IMG/VR virus record: IMGVR_UViG_3300032050_000141
Coordinates: 1-61,113 of that record
Source of the DNA: a virus
Strand: one strand, 5' to 3'
DNA length: 61,113 nt
Both the position numbers and the translations under genes were made by a program. Shown here piece after piece: positions 6,572-13,853 of the stretch (positions are counted from its first letter, which is position 1; each line of letters opens with the position of its first letter). Below the pieces are notes generated by a model, which was given only the letters and a program-made list of their open reading frames with translations, was not told where the DNA came from and made no database searches.

Positions 6572-6990
6572 CGAAGAAAGCAGAGTACGTGGTTCGCAAT
6601 GCTCTCCGTGACTGGCGTAGCAGAGCGAACCAGATGGTTCGGAACTGCCTGCGAAGGCTACGAAAGGAGGGGATCACGCCAACGCAGCCGGGCGTCAATG
6701 ATTATCTCGCGGCTACCGAAACCGTGGAGATGTATTTGCGAACGGAACTGCACGATCTCGTAGCAGAGTGGGAGCAGAAGCGGTCCAACTACGAACCGCT
6801 GTTCTCGATGCCGCCGGCTCGGCGTAAGACGGCGGCACCAGCGAAACCCCTAACGCTGGTCGAGCGTAGGGCAGTGGCCGCAAAGGCCAAGGTTGTTCAG
6901 TGGCAGCGCAAGCAGAAACTTGCGGCCACGAAGGTACGGCAGTACCGCAAGAAGGTTTCCTACTACACCAAGAAAGGTGTGATCCGATGA
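6568..6990 (+). CDS. 140-residue strongly basic helical protein
   Basis: The start is GTG at 6568, overlapping the previous stop and preceded by GGGAGG. The protein is rich in arginine and lysine throughout, with long helices (about 1-35, 48-75, 95-140), and ends in a lysine/tyrosine-rich tail (KVSYYTKKG). It probably binds nucleic acid. The next gene starts inside its stop codon (ATGA). No family recognised. Confidence 0.78.
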   Translation: MTKKAEYVVRNALRDWRSRANQMVRNCLRRLRKEGITPTQPGVNDYLAATETVEMYLRTELHDLVAEWEQKRSNYEPLFSMPPARRKTAAPAKPLTLVERRAVAAKAKVVQWQRKQKLAATKVRQYRKKVSYYTKKGVIR

Positions 6991-8108
6991 GCCTCATGTA
7001 CCGTGTTCAGCCCGCAGTCTCTGTGCTAGTGGGCCGCCCCAAGACGGACCCGCAGATCGTCAGTCCGCAGAACTTTCTCACTAACTTCGGGCTGCATCAG
7101 TCAAAGCCCGAGTCGGAGCAGGCTCTGCGACAGTGCCCGGAACTTGTGCGTCTGGCTATTGCCTCCCACTATACATGGTGGTTCTTGGCACGGGCCCACT
7201 CGGCAGTGGTTCGCACGTTCGCCCATGCTTTCATGGCGGCGTGCAAGTCTCCGTGTGTTGCCATTTGTCAGGCATATAGCCCGGAAATCAACAACGGTCT
7301 GGCGGGAGCCGGCATCGTTTGCAATTCCCGTGGCTACGGCAATGCGGTTTACCCCGTCATGGCGTACCGAGTGCTGCATTTCTTTGGCCGGTACCTGCAA
7401 GATGCCGGGGCCAATGGGCCCAACGCCAACCTCATGCAGAAGAAAGACTGGGCGGCTTGGCTGCGTCCCGGTATGCGTGCCTACTCTGACCACCGTGGAA
7501 CGCAACACGACATGGCAGTGGGCACGGTCGGCAAAGTTGATATGGACGATTACGATACGGCAGACCGGGAGGGTGTTCTGGTTCGCTCGTCCGCCTCACG
7601 GTGGAAAGCGTACAAACACGGTGCTATCACTGCCCTGCAACCGTTCTTCTCTGGCGAACTGGTGCCGGCCGGGTATGACATGACCCCGTTCACCGGGTTC
7701 ACTATGTTCCGGGCGTGCGAGGTTCCCAAGTTGTGGATTCAGAAGCCCCGGTCCAAGCGACTGGTTGCCATGATCCCACGGTGCCTTGCATACGGGATGG
7801 AGCAGGTCGGTGAGGAACTGCCTTACGCCGTGCGGTACGTGCATGAGAGCGATGCGTGGAACCGTGCGGTGAGGAAGCAAATCAACCACTACATCGAGAA
7901 CCGCGAGCATGCCGCAATGATCGCCATGTCCAAGCGGGACTCGATCGTGGCGTGGCTCAACCAGTACGACGCGATTGCCACAGTCCACTATGCCATGCCG
8001 CAGGTGGAGGGGCGGAACGTGTGCATGGATGAGTCCAACATCGAGTTCACTGCGGCGAAGGAAGTCCACTTGCAGTTCCCCGGCCTGTGCGAAAACAACC
8101 TCGGATAA
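6987..8108 (+). CDS. 373-residue protein of unknown function
   Basis: The ATG at 6987 overlaps the preceding TGA (ATGA), which points to coupled translation and fixes the start. The protein is mixed alpha/beta, rich in aromatic residues, with several histidines and cysteines (for example SHYTWWFLARAHS at about 60-72) but no motif I can assign. There is no membrane segment or signal peptide. It is followed after 11 bases by the AcrVA2-like gene and lies in the same run as the MoxR/VWA genes, so it may act against the host, but that is inference. Confidence 0.82.
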   Translation: MSLMYRVQPAVSVLVGRPKTDPQIVSPQNFLTNFGLHQSKPESEQALRQCPELVRLAIASHYTWWFLARAHSAVVRTFAHAFMAACKSPCVAICQAYSPEINNGLAGAGIVCNSRGYGNAVYPVMAYRVLHFFGRYLQDAGANGPNANLMQKKDWAAWLRPGMRAYSDHRGTQHDMAVGTVGKVDMDDYDTADREGVLVRSSASRWKAYKHGAITALQPFFSGELVPAGYDMTPFTGFTMFRACEVPKLWIQKPRSKRLVAMIPRCLAYGMEQVGEELPYAVRYVHESDAWNRAVRKQINHYIENREHAAMIAMSKRDSIVAWLNQYDAIATVHYAMPQVEGRNVCMDESNIEFTAAKEVHLQFPGLCENNLG

Positions 8109-8119
8109 GGAGCAGACCC

Positions 8120-9142
8120 ATGCAGTTCAACGATTACCTCACCCACTACCAACTGGCGAAGGCCGGGGAAATGGGCAATGACTTTGCGAGAGGGTTGCGG
8201 AACATCACGCCACGGGAGTTCTTCGTGGGGTACGTGCATCGGCTGGACGAAATCAGCCGGGCAAAGTTCGGCAAACCCATCGAGCAGGTTGACCCATTTA
8301 CCCCGGCCATGCTGACTATGGAAACGGAGTGGCATGAAGCCGGTCGGCCTTACTACAACCTGTGGCCCAGCATCATTCCGGCGTTGACCAAACTCCACAT
8401 GGACGCGGACTCATCGTTCTTCCGTCTGCCGCTGGATCAACTGCTGATTCGACTCCCCGTCAATGACAACTCGCTGTCGTGGGAGTGGCAGGGAAAACCC
8501 TACAGCGTTAGGGCCGTTCTCTGTGGCAACGTGCAGTTGATTACCGAAGTCAACGGCAAGGCAATGTCAGGGTGGGCTGGCAAGCAAGATCCTGCGTTGA
8601 TGAAGCGTGGCATCGCAATGTGGATCGACGCCCACGAACCACTGCCAGATGCCTATGCTGGGCTCGCCTCAAACAGGCTGCACCGCATGATGTACAAGCA
8701 TGTCGTGTGCGAGGAGGGAAAGTCCATCGAGTGGTCGTTTGACAACATCCCCGCTCACGATTCGGCGGACGTTGGCGTCAACTACCCTGACCAAGTGGTG
8801 CGGGACGTTGCCCGCATCGTGTGTACTCTCTGCCTCATGGCCGAGGACAAAGATTTGGTCGAGCCTATTGTGTTGCGGTCAGACGAGGATAAGTTTGATC
8901 GCACTGGCGACCTTGGGCTGGTGACCAAGGCCATCCGTCGCGGCAACTACGGATTCAACGTGGGCCGCAACATCGAGTGCGTTCCGCATGTTCGTTCTGC
9001 ATCGCCCGCCGCCCTGTACTGGACGGGTCCGGGCCGCAAAGTTCCTCGCATTCGGTTCCGCCGTGGAACCGTGGTTCATCGTAAGCGGTTGGCGTCGGTG
9101 CCGACCGGGTTCCTTGACATGGAGAAGGGAGAGTCGCAATGA
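8120..9142 (+). CDS. AcrVA2-like family protein (340 residues), tentative
   Basis: AAGGAG precedes the ATG at 8120. The C-terminal segment (about residues 285-325: CVPHVR, then YWTGPGRK, RIRFRRG, HRKR) resembles the conserved end of AcrVA2 (about 322 residues), which has PHIR, YWQGTGQ and a basic RVRW segment. The N-terminal half has a LDQLLIRLP stretch where AcrVA2 has LPDWCVYVDI. AcrVA2 of Moraxella lowers Cas12a levels by acting on its nascent message, and distant homologues are widespread in phages, mostly untested. The likeness is from memory of the family, without alignment. The stop overlaps the next start. Confidence 0.5.
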   Translation: MQFNDYLTHYQLAKAGEMGNDFARGLRNITPREFFVGYVHRLDEISRAKFGKPIEQVDPFTPAMLTMETEWHEAGRPYYNLWPSIIPALTKLHMDADSSFFRLPLDQLLIRLPVNDNSLSWEWQGKPYSVRAVLCGNVQLITEVNGKAMSGWAGKQDPALMKRGIAMWIDAHEPLPDAYAGLASNRLHRMMYKHVVCEEGKSIEWSFDNIPAHDSADVGVNYPDQVVRDVARIVCTLCLMAEDKDLVEPIVLRSDEDKFDRTGDLGLVTKAIRRGNYGFNVGRNIECVPHVRSASPAALYWTGPGRKVPRIRFRRGTVVHRKRLASVPTGFLDMEKGESQ

Positions 9143-9501
9143 AGCGTCGTTGTTTGGTCAGTAAAGAGGTGGAGTACACGGACAACAAGGCCGGCGAGTT
9201 GCTGGCGTTGATGCGTGCCGGGTTCAACGTGCAGTGGCTGGACGGGGGCGTGCCCCGGCCGCTGATGCCGGTCATCCCGGCGGCTCGCCCCTCTAGTAAT
9301 GGAGAGGCGACGATCGAGCGGCGGCAGCGTCGGGGCCGGAGGCGGGTCAACCTCACGCCGCAGGAGGTCACCGAACTGGTGGCCCTGCGGAAGAAGGGCT
9401 GCGCCACCCGGACGTTGGCGAGGAAGTTCAAGATGAGCGTGAGCGGCGTGCGTAACGCCCTGCATCGTGCCACCAAGGGGAAGGGAGGGGAGTCCGAGTG
9501 A
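9139..9501 (+). CDS. helix-turn-helix DNA-binding protein (120 residues)
   Basis: The ATG overlaps the previous TGA (ATGA). The N-terminal 60 residues are not assigned. From about residue 72 the sequence TPQEVTELVALRKKG, then TRTLARKFKMSVSGVRNAL reads as a helix-turn-helix of the resolvase or homeodomain-like type, with the recognition helix at MSVSGVRNALHRA. The end is basic (KGKGGESE). It probably binds DNA as a regulator of this arm. The stop overlaps the GTG of the next gene, a second DNA-binding protein. Confidence 0.65.
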   Translation: MKRRCLVSKEVEYTDNKAGELLALMRAGFNVQWLDGGVPRPLMPVIPAARPSSNGEATIERRQRRGRRRVNLTPQEVTELVALRKKGCATRTLARKFKMSVSGVRNALHRATKGKGGESE

Positions 9502-9836
9502 AGCCTGCCGTCGAGCGTGTGACTGGATTGTTCCACGGGCTGTCGGCGCGTGAGTTGGCATTGCTAACTCACGTTGCCCGCAGCATCGAGGCAACAGGGG
9601 TCCAGCCTACGTACCGTGACATCCAGAAGTTCATGGGCTACAAGTCCACGAACTCTGTCATGTCTATCATCCAGCGCCTCTTAATGCGGGGAGTGATATG
9701 GGAGACTACTGGTCACGGCTTCGCGTTCGACTGGAAGGCGTACCTTGGGGCTGCGAAATGCGGGACTGTGAGAGGGAAACGATCCGCGTCCTTGAGCAAA
9801 TCGCTACCCGAGAGGTGCGTGGCAGAAGGACGCTGA
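9498..9836 (+). CDS. LexA-like winged-helix protein (112 residues)
   Basis: The start is GTG at 9498, overlapping the previous stop. Residues 17-68 (LSARELALLTHVARSIEATG, then QPTYRDIQKFMGYKS, NSVMSIIQRLLMRGVI) match the winged-helix DNA-binding domain of LexA: an aliphatic first helix, a PTxRDI turn, a recognition helix and a GxI wing. The LexA peptidase domain is missing. The C-terminal 30 residues are basic and overlap the next gene in another frame. It is likely a repressor or regulator. The operator is unknown. Confidence 0.7.
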   Translation: MKPAVERVTGLFHGLSARELALLTHVARSIEATGVQPTYRDIQKFMGYKSTNSVMSIIQRLLMRGVIWETTGHGFAFDWKAYLGAAKCGTVRGKRSASLSKSLPERCVAEGR

Positions 9837-10156
9837 CCACTGACCAGTGCCGGGACTTGTGCCGCATGTACGAGGCCGACCCTCTGTACGTGAGGTACGT
9901 GTTCCCGAAGGATTTGCAGCAGGCGTTGGGGCTGTACGGAAACCGGAAGCGGAACGTGCAGATGAATGCCCTGCTAATTTCCTACCTGTTCCGTGCGGCA
10001 GAGGGTTTGGTCGCACTGAACGTGGGCAGGAAGATGGCGTTTGGGCTGTTGGCCATGCTGGATTTCGATACCCGGGCGCGTGCCCTACGGATGGCCGGCA
10101 AGTGGAGAAGGCAAAGGGAGAGAGAACGCGATGAGCAAGAGGAGGGCGGCAGGTAA
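9758..10156 (+). CDS. 132-residue helical protein of unknown function
   Basis: The frame is open from 9698, but I place the start at the ATG at 9758, nine bases after a GGGG-type site and after the end of the conserved part of the preceding gene. The product is helical and charged with an acidic/basic mixed tail (RRQRERERDEQEEGGR), and contains four cysteines early on. It overlaps its upstream neighbour by 79 bases and its downstream neighbour by 26. No family recognised. Confidence 0.65.
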   Translation: MRDCERETIRVLEQIATREVRGRRTLTTDQCRDLCRMYEADPLYVRYVFPKDLQQALGLYGNRKRNVQMNALLISYLFRAAEGLVALNVGRKMAFGLLAMLDFDTRARALRMAGKWRRQRERERDEQEEGGR

Positions 10157-10400
10157 GAAGGCAAGGCCACAGGCCATGCCGTTCTTTAACCTGCGGCTGA
10201 ATGAGGAAGACCTGTCGCACCTGCGATGGCTCTTGGAGGGGGACTGCCAGATGAACCGCGAGTTCATGCAGGAACCCATCAAGGGGAAGAAGTCGCTGGA
10301 GGATTGGGTCATAGCCCGGGACATGCTGTGCTACAGCGCCCGGGTCATCGCCATGATCGACAAGGTGTGCCCGCAGATTGCGAAGCGGGCAGCGAAGTGA
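10131..10400 (+). CDS. 89-residue protein of unknown function
   Basis: The ATG at 10131 follows a GGGAGAG site. The product has a basic N-terminus (SKRRAAGKKARPQ), then a compact helical domain (FFNLRLNEEDLSHLRWLLEGD and a second helical region ending PQIAKRAAK). It is the last gene before a strong terminator, so it closes the main rightward operon. No family recognised. Confidence 0.72.
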   Translation: MSKRRAAGKKARPQAMPFFNLRLNEEDLSHLRWLLEGDCQMNREFMQEPIKGKKSLEDWVIARDMLCYSARVIAMIDKVCPQIAKRAAK

Positions 10401-10409
10401 TGAGCAATC

Positions 10410-10452
10410 GGGGCGGGGGTCACGATGGCGTGGCTCCCGCCCCTTTCTTTTT
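10410..10452 (+). terminator. Rho-independent terminator
   Basis: GGGGCGGG (10410-10417) pairs with CCCGCCCC (10436-10443), an inner CACG/CGTG helix fills the loop, and TTTCTTTTT follows at 10444-10452. It lies nine bases after the stop of the 89-residue gene and separates the rightward operon from the recombinase gene. Confidence 0.9.
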
Positions 10453-10473
10453 CCCCAACTAAAGGAGAGTCCG

Positions 10474-11241
10474 ATGAGCCGGGCGTTTCTTTACGGCAGA
10501 CACAGCACCGACAAGCAGGAGTTGACGGAGGATGTCCAGCGTGACCTGTGCATGCGGTACTTCAAGCAGGAGTTGGAGCCGGATGGCGTGACGCTGGCGC
10601 CGCCCGGCTGGTTCTACGATGAGGCACTGACTTCAGCCATTATGTTCGGGGAGCGGGAGCAGGGGCGTATCGTCCTCGCTTCGCTCCAGCCGGGCGACCA
10701 TTTGGTGGTGGCGAAGTGGCATCGGCCGTTCCGTTCTGTCAGGGACGGGGAGAATACGCTGCACCAGTTGTCCCTGCGGAACGTGCAGTTCCATGCGGTG
10801 GACTTTCCCATCGACACGACCAAGGCCCACGGCAGGTTTGTGCGTCGGGTGACGATGGCGGCTGACCAGTTGTGGCGTGAGGTTTCGCAGGAGTCGGTGC
10901 GGGAAACGATTGCCTACCGCAAGTCGCTCGGCCTGCCGTTCAGCCGGGGCGTGCCGATTGGATGGAAGGCAGTCGGTCGCCGGCCCCGGCGGGTATTCAA
11001 GGTAGACATGCAGGAGCGGGCACTGGCCGACCACATCTGTCGGCTCTATGCTGGCGGCATGTCGATGGAAGCCATCGCACTGTGGGGTTATTCGCAAACC
11101 CAGTTCCCCAACAAGCGGCAGTTCAAGAGCCGGGAGGCTGTGAAGTGGGTCATCAACGCCCACTCCACCGGGTTCCCGAAGATCACTGGGTACAAGACCC
11201 TGCGTCGGGCAATCAAACTAGGGCAGATTGGACTCTGCTGA
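10474..11241 (+). CDS. serine recombinase, resolvase/invertase type (255 residues)
   Basis: AAAGGAGAG precedes the ATG. The N-terminal catalytic domain begins FLYGRHSTDKQ, with S11 as the likely nucleophile after R9. GDHLVVAKWHRPFR (residues 74-87) matches the GDxLVVxKLDRLGR segment that carries the catalytic arginines. A helical region follows from about 120 and a possible DNA-binding tail at about 190-255. It lacks the zinc ribbon and length (over 450 residues) of large phage serine integrases. It has its own transcription unit after a terminator. It may resolve multimers, invert a segment or integrate; no matching att or inversion site was found. It overlaps the sigma gene tail-to-tail by 24 bases. 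Confidence 0.82.
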   Translation: MSRAFLYGRHSTDKQELTEDVQRDLCMRYFKQELEPDGVTLAPPGWFYDEALTSAIMFGEREQGRIVLASLQPGDHLVVAKWHRPFRSVRDGENTLHQLSLRNVQFHAVDFPIDTTKAHGRFVRRVTMAADQLWREVSQESVRETIAYRKSLGLPFSRGVPIGWKAVGRRPRRVFKVDMQERALADHICRLYAGGMSMEAIALWGYSQTQFPNKRQFKSREAVKWVINAHSTGFPKITGYKTLRRAIKLGQIGLC

Positions 11242-11739
11242 TCGAAGCCTGTCGATAGCCTCACGCACCCGCTTGGCTATGGTCCGTGGGTCAAGCCCTT
11301 GCTCCAGACCCAGTTGCTCTAACGTCACTGCCTCAATGAGCCGGTCTTCTAACAGCGTCCGATCGTAGGCAGACAACATGCGGATTGCCTTGAGAGCCCG
11401 CATTTCCTGACGGGTTCTGTGCCCTGCCGGCTCGGGGTCCAGAATCTTCTCGACCGTCACGTACCTCCCGTCCTGCCTCGCCTGCGTCAGCACCTCCCGG
11501 TACAAAGCGTGCCGTATTGCAGACCCGAAGTAGGTTGTTGGCTGGGACTTCTCTGGCTTATACGTGGTCGCCGCCATGACGATGGCGTGCATGGCCACGC
11601 TCTCCAAGTCCACCCGCCTCGCACTCTGGCGTAGGTCCGGGTTCCTCTTGAGGAACGATGCTATTGCCGGCTTGCAGAACCGCAGGCTTTCTTCCGCCAT
11701 GCGCTGCTGTGCTGCCGTCAGTCGCCGGCGTTTTCTCAT
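11218..11739 (-). CDS. sigma-70-like RNA polymerase sigma factor (173 residues)
   Basis: The ATG overlaps the stop of the preceding leftward gene (ATGA). Residues 45-85, including AATTYKPEKSQPTTYFGSAI, follow the pattern of sigma region 2 (a TYKPEKG/FxTYxxxxIR core). Residues 122-167, with TLEQLGLEQGLDPRTIAKR, form a region 4-type helix-turn-helix. The size fits a minimal sigma factor with regions 2 and 4 only. It would direct host RNA polymerase to phage promoters. It is the last gene of the 51-kb leftward arm and ends against the recombinase gene. Promoters that it uses were not identified. Confidence 0.72.
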   Translation of the reverse strand: MRKRRRLTAAQQRMAEESLRFCKPAIASFLKRNPDLRQSARRVDLESVAMHAIVMAATTYKPEKSQPTTYFGSAIRHALYREVLTQARQDGRYVTVEKILDPEPAGHRTRQEMRALKAIRMLSAYDRTLLEDRLIEAVTLEQLGLEQGLDPRTIAKRVREAIDRLRSAESNLP

Positions 11740-12119
11740 TTATCGTTGGAGAGTCTGATGAGCGTGTCCAGTTTCTCCCCGATGTTCACTAACTCATTGG
11801 CCTGCCGCTCTTGGGCATTGGTGATCTTCTGCACCACCGAGAAGTGGGCGTCGAGCAGTGGCTGCACAACGTCGTGCTTCGCCCAGTACAGGACGAACAG
11901 CAGCACCACCACCGGGATGCCGAAGCGTTCCGCTACCCGGTAAAAGAACTCCCAGTGCGGAGTTACCGGGGGGTGGTCGCCGGCAGCGGGCACTTGCCCG
12001 TGGTACACGCCGGCGCTGGCGGTGCCTGCACCTGCTGTTTGGAAGGAGAGGGTTGGGGCTCCGGCTTCGGACGAGTGGATGCCGCTATGCCCGCTTGAAC
12101 CGCCATGTCGATCTGCCAT
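11736..12119 (-). CDS. membrane protein with C-terminal coiled coil (127 residues, start uncertain), holin- or spanin-like
   Basis: The ATG at 12119 gives 127 residues; in-frame GTG codons nearer the membrane segment are alternatives, since the first 55 residues overlap the 66-residue gene in another frame and are low in complexity. A single hydrophobic span, IPVVVLLFVLYWA (about 82-94), is followed by a helical, coiled-coil-like end (QKITNAQERQANELVNIGEKLDTLIRL). That topology fits an inner-membrane spanin or an accessory holin. It lies at the end of the lysis-like block, just before the sigma gene. Confidence 0.6.
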   Translation of the reverse strand: MADRHGGSSGHSGIHSSEAGAPTLSFQTAGAGTASAGVYHGQVPAAGDHPPVTPHWEFFYRVAERFGIPVVVLLFVLYWAKHDVVQPLLDAHFSVVQKITNAQERQANELVNIGEKLDTLIRLSNDK

Positions 12120-12163
12120 GCCAGCACCACCAGTTGAAGGAGAACCAAGCCAAACCGTTTCAT
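11963..12163 (-). CDS. 66-residue proline-rich exported or membrane peptide, nested gene
   Basis: The ATG at 12163 overlaps the TGA of the peptidase gene. The N-terminus MKRFGLVLLQLVVLAW looks like a signal peptide or membrane anchor, with possible cleavage after VQA. The remainder is rich in proline, alanine and lysine (RPKPEPQPSPSKQQ), with two late cysteines. It lies largely within the longer 127-residue frame, an arrangement like Rz/Rz1 spanin pairs, and the Pro-rich composition is like Rz1. There is no lipobox cysteine next to the signal segment, so a spanin role is only a suggestion. Confidence 0.55.
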   Translation of the reverse strand: MKRFGLVLLQLVVLAWQIDMAVQAGIAASTRPKPEPQPSPSKQQVQAPPAPACTTGKCPLPATTPR

Positions 12164-13161
12164 ACGATGCCCCCAAGTCCCCAGTCGGGGAGTCTGTTTG
12201 CTGGCCAACCCTTGCTTGGACCGACAGCCACCATGTATCGGTCCTTGAAGTCCTCCCATCGTGCCCAAAAAGAACCGGGCGGAATCTTGTGCGGCGTCCC
12301 ATGCACGGCGTCGGGGCCGGACAGGTAGTTTGCTGGCCAACTGTTCTGGATAAGCAGCAGCCCGCACCCATACTTGCTGACGGTTTCGGGGCGATCGTCC
12401 GCTGCCGTCGCCGCCATTGCGTGGGCCCACGAATCGCGTGGGTTCAGGGCACACACGCCCCAGTCATCACGCTTGTCAACGAACGCCTCGCTGCCGCACG
12501 TTGACAGGGCGTAGCCATTGGCCAGCATGTCCCGGGCCTGCTCCCACGTTTTCACTACCGTGGCGTTGGAGCAGATATGCCTGCGGCAAACCTCTTGCAC
12601 GTTCTCTGGTGGAGGGCTGGCACCCCACCGCCCCTCGGTGCTGACGTTGTATTCCGTCAGGTTTATCCCAATCTCGGGGTAGTTCTGACGCAGCAACAGC
12701 CCGCACTTCTCGATGAGAACTTGGGCGGCGGCAGAGCATTGCCACCCATCGCTACCGTGACCACGGAACCAATAGATTCCCTCTGTGCTGGCAACGCCAT
12801 TGGCAATTGCTGTTTTGGAAACGGTGGGGATAGCAAACCGCTCCTCGTTTTGGCCGTACAGAACGTAGGCGCAGTACGAAGTCAGGGCCGCATTGCGACT
12901 CGACCACGCCACGCATGAGCCACGCTTCTGGTATCCGCCCGGGAAGCAGCCCGGGTACAGGATCGTGGCTGCGGAGTAGGTCAGCCAGAGTTTGCCGGCA
13001 CCGCTGTTGCGGAGCCCGTAGTCATCGCACGCATCGCCGGCGTCGGCGTACCCGCCGTGGGCCGTGAGGAATGAGGCCAGTTCGGCATCGGCCTTGGGGT
13101 CTGGAACAAACCCCTTGAGCCTGCCGCTCTCGTAATCCAGAACGATCTGCGGCTTGCTCAT
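12160..13161 (-). CDS. papain-like (C1 family) cysteine peptidase (333 residues)
   Basis: The ATG overlaps the stop of the preceding gene. Residues 78-85, QKRGSCVAW, match the papain site with Q78 (oxyanion hole) and nucleophile C83. H247 in SWAHAM and N273 in IQNSW complete the catalytic set in the right order. There is no signal peptide. C1 peptidases cut proteins. Neighbours on both sides are small membrane or exported proteins and no lysozyme, amidase or other endolysin is seen in the genome, so it may serve in lysis by attacking peptide or protein parts of the host envelope. A role in virion maturation or host takeover is the alternative. Confidence 0.8.
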   Translation of the reverse strand: MSKPQIVLDYESGRLKGFVPDPKADAELASFLTAHGGYADAGDACDDYGLRNSGAGKLWLTYSAATILYPGCFPGGYQKRGSCVAWSSRNAALTSYCAYVLYGQNEERFAIPTVSKTAIANGVASTEGIYWFRGHGSDGWQCSAAAQVLIEKCGLLLRQNYPEIGINLTEYNVSTEGRWGASPPPENVQEVCRRHICSNATVVKTWEQARDMLANGYALSTCGSEAFVDKRDDWGVCALNPRDSWAHAMAATAADDRPETVSKYGCGLLLIQNSWPANYLSGPDAVHGTPHKIPPGSFWARWEDFKDRYMVAVGPSKGWPANRLPDWGLGGIV

Positions 13162-13574
13162 TTCAGGGAGGCGCTGATGTCGAGGAAGGTCTGTGCAGCC
13201 TGTTGCTGCAAGGCCGGATTCAGCGGGATGTCCGCGTCACCAATGCCCCTGTTGACCTCCCCCTCCAACGCCTCCCTCAACCCCGGGTACTTGCCCGGTT
13301 GGTTGTCGAACACGCCACGCCACACCACCAGCAATGCAGCACGGTGGGCACGGCGGATAGATGCAGTGTCAGTAAACACCGGCTCGTCTGCCGGGTTGGC
13401 TTGGATAGCACGGCCAATGATTGCGTAGCCGTCCGATATTCCAGACCTTTCTGCGGCAGTCATCTTCCGTGCGTATGCCGCGAGTCCGGCCATGGGTTTG
13501 GCCGCAGACTCGGGCGGCTGTCGCACCACAAAGTAGCCGACGCCAATCAGCAGGCACAGCAGCAGCCGGTTCAT
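13158..13574 (-). CDS. 138-residue protein with N-terminal membrane or signal segment
   Basis: The ATG at 13574 overlaps the previous stop (ATGA), which rules out the longer upstream frame. Residues 1-16, MNRLLLCLLIGVGYFV, form a signal peptide or anchor. The rest is a helical periplasmic-type domain (about 40-130) with no known motif. It is likely exported or anchored in the inner membrane, and may support lysis or act on the envelope together with the cysteine peptidase translated directly after it. Confidence 0.75.
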   Translation of the reverse strand: MNRLLLCLLIGVGYFVVRQPPESAAKPMAGLAAYARKMTAAERSGISDGYAIIGRAIQANPADEPVFTDTASIRRAHRAALLVVWRGVFDNQPGKYPGLREALEGEVNRGIGDADIPLNPALQQQAAQTFLDISASLK

Positions 13575-13852
13575 TTCTTCGGGCCCCCGCCAAGGAGTTC
13601 CCAAATCAATTCGCGGCAGAGTTTCAGGGCGGCGGCTTGGTCTGGCATGGACTCCAGTTCGGACTGGAGAACCATGAGCCGGATGACCCAATGCTCCCGG
13701 TGGCTGGCCGAGTCAGGCTTATGCAGGCCCGGCAGGAAGGGGAACTTCAGGCCACGGGCCGCCGCCCTCGCTGCGGTCAGCAGCAGAGGGCCGGCGGCCA
13801 CGACTGCGATGCAGCCGATCACGATGTAGTCGGTGGGCGTCAGCGTCAGCAT
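13571..13852 (-). CDS. 93-residue small membrane protein, holin candidate
   Basis: Residues 8-30, DYIVIGCIAVVAAGPLLLTA, form one strong membrane span with a charged region behind it (RAAARGLKFPF), followed by a helical cytoplasmic-type domain ending GGGPKK. One span with a basic or charged tail fits a class III holin or a small anchor, but no holin family was recognised. It overlaps its downstream neighbour by four bases. Confidence 0.65.
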   Translation of the reverse strand: MLTLTPTDYIVIGCIAVVAAGPLLLTAARAAARGLKFPFLPGLHKPDSASHREHWVIRLMVLQSELESMPDQAAALKLCRELIWELLGGGPKK

Positions 13853-13853
13853 G

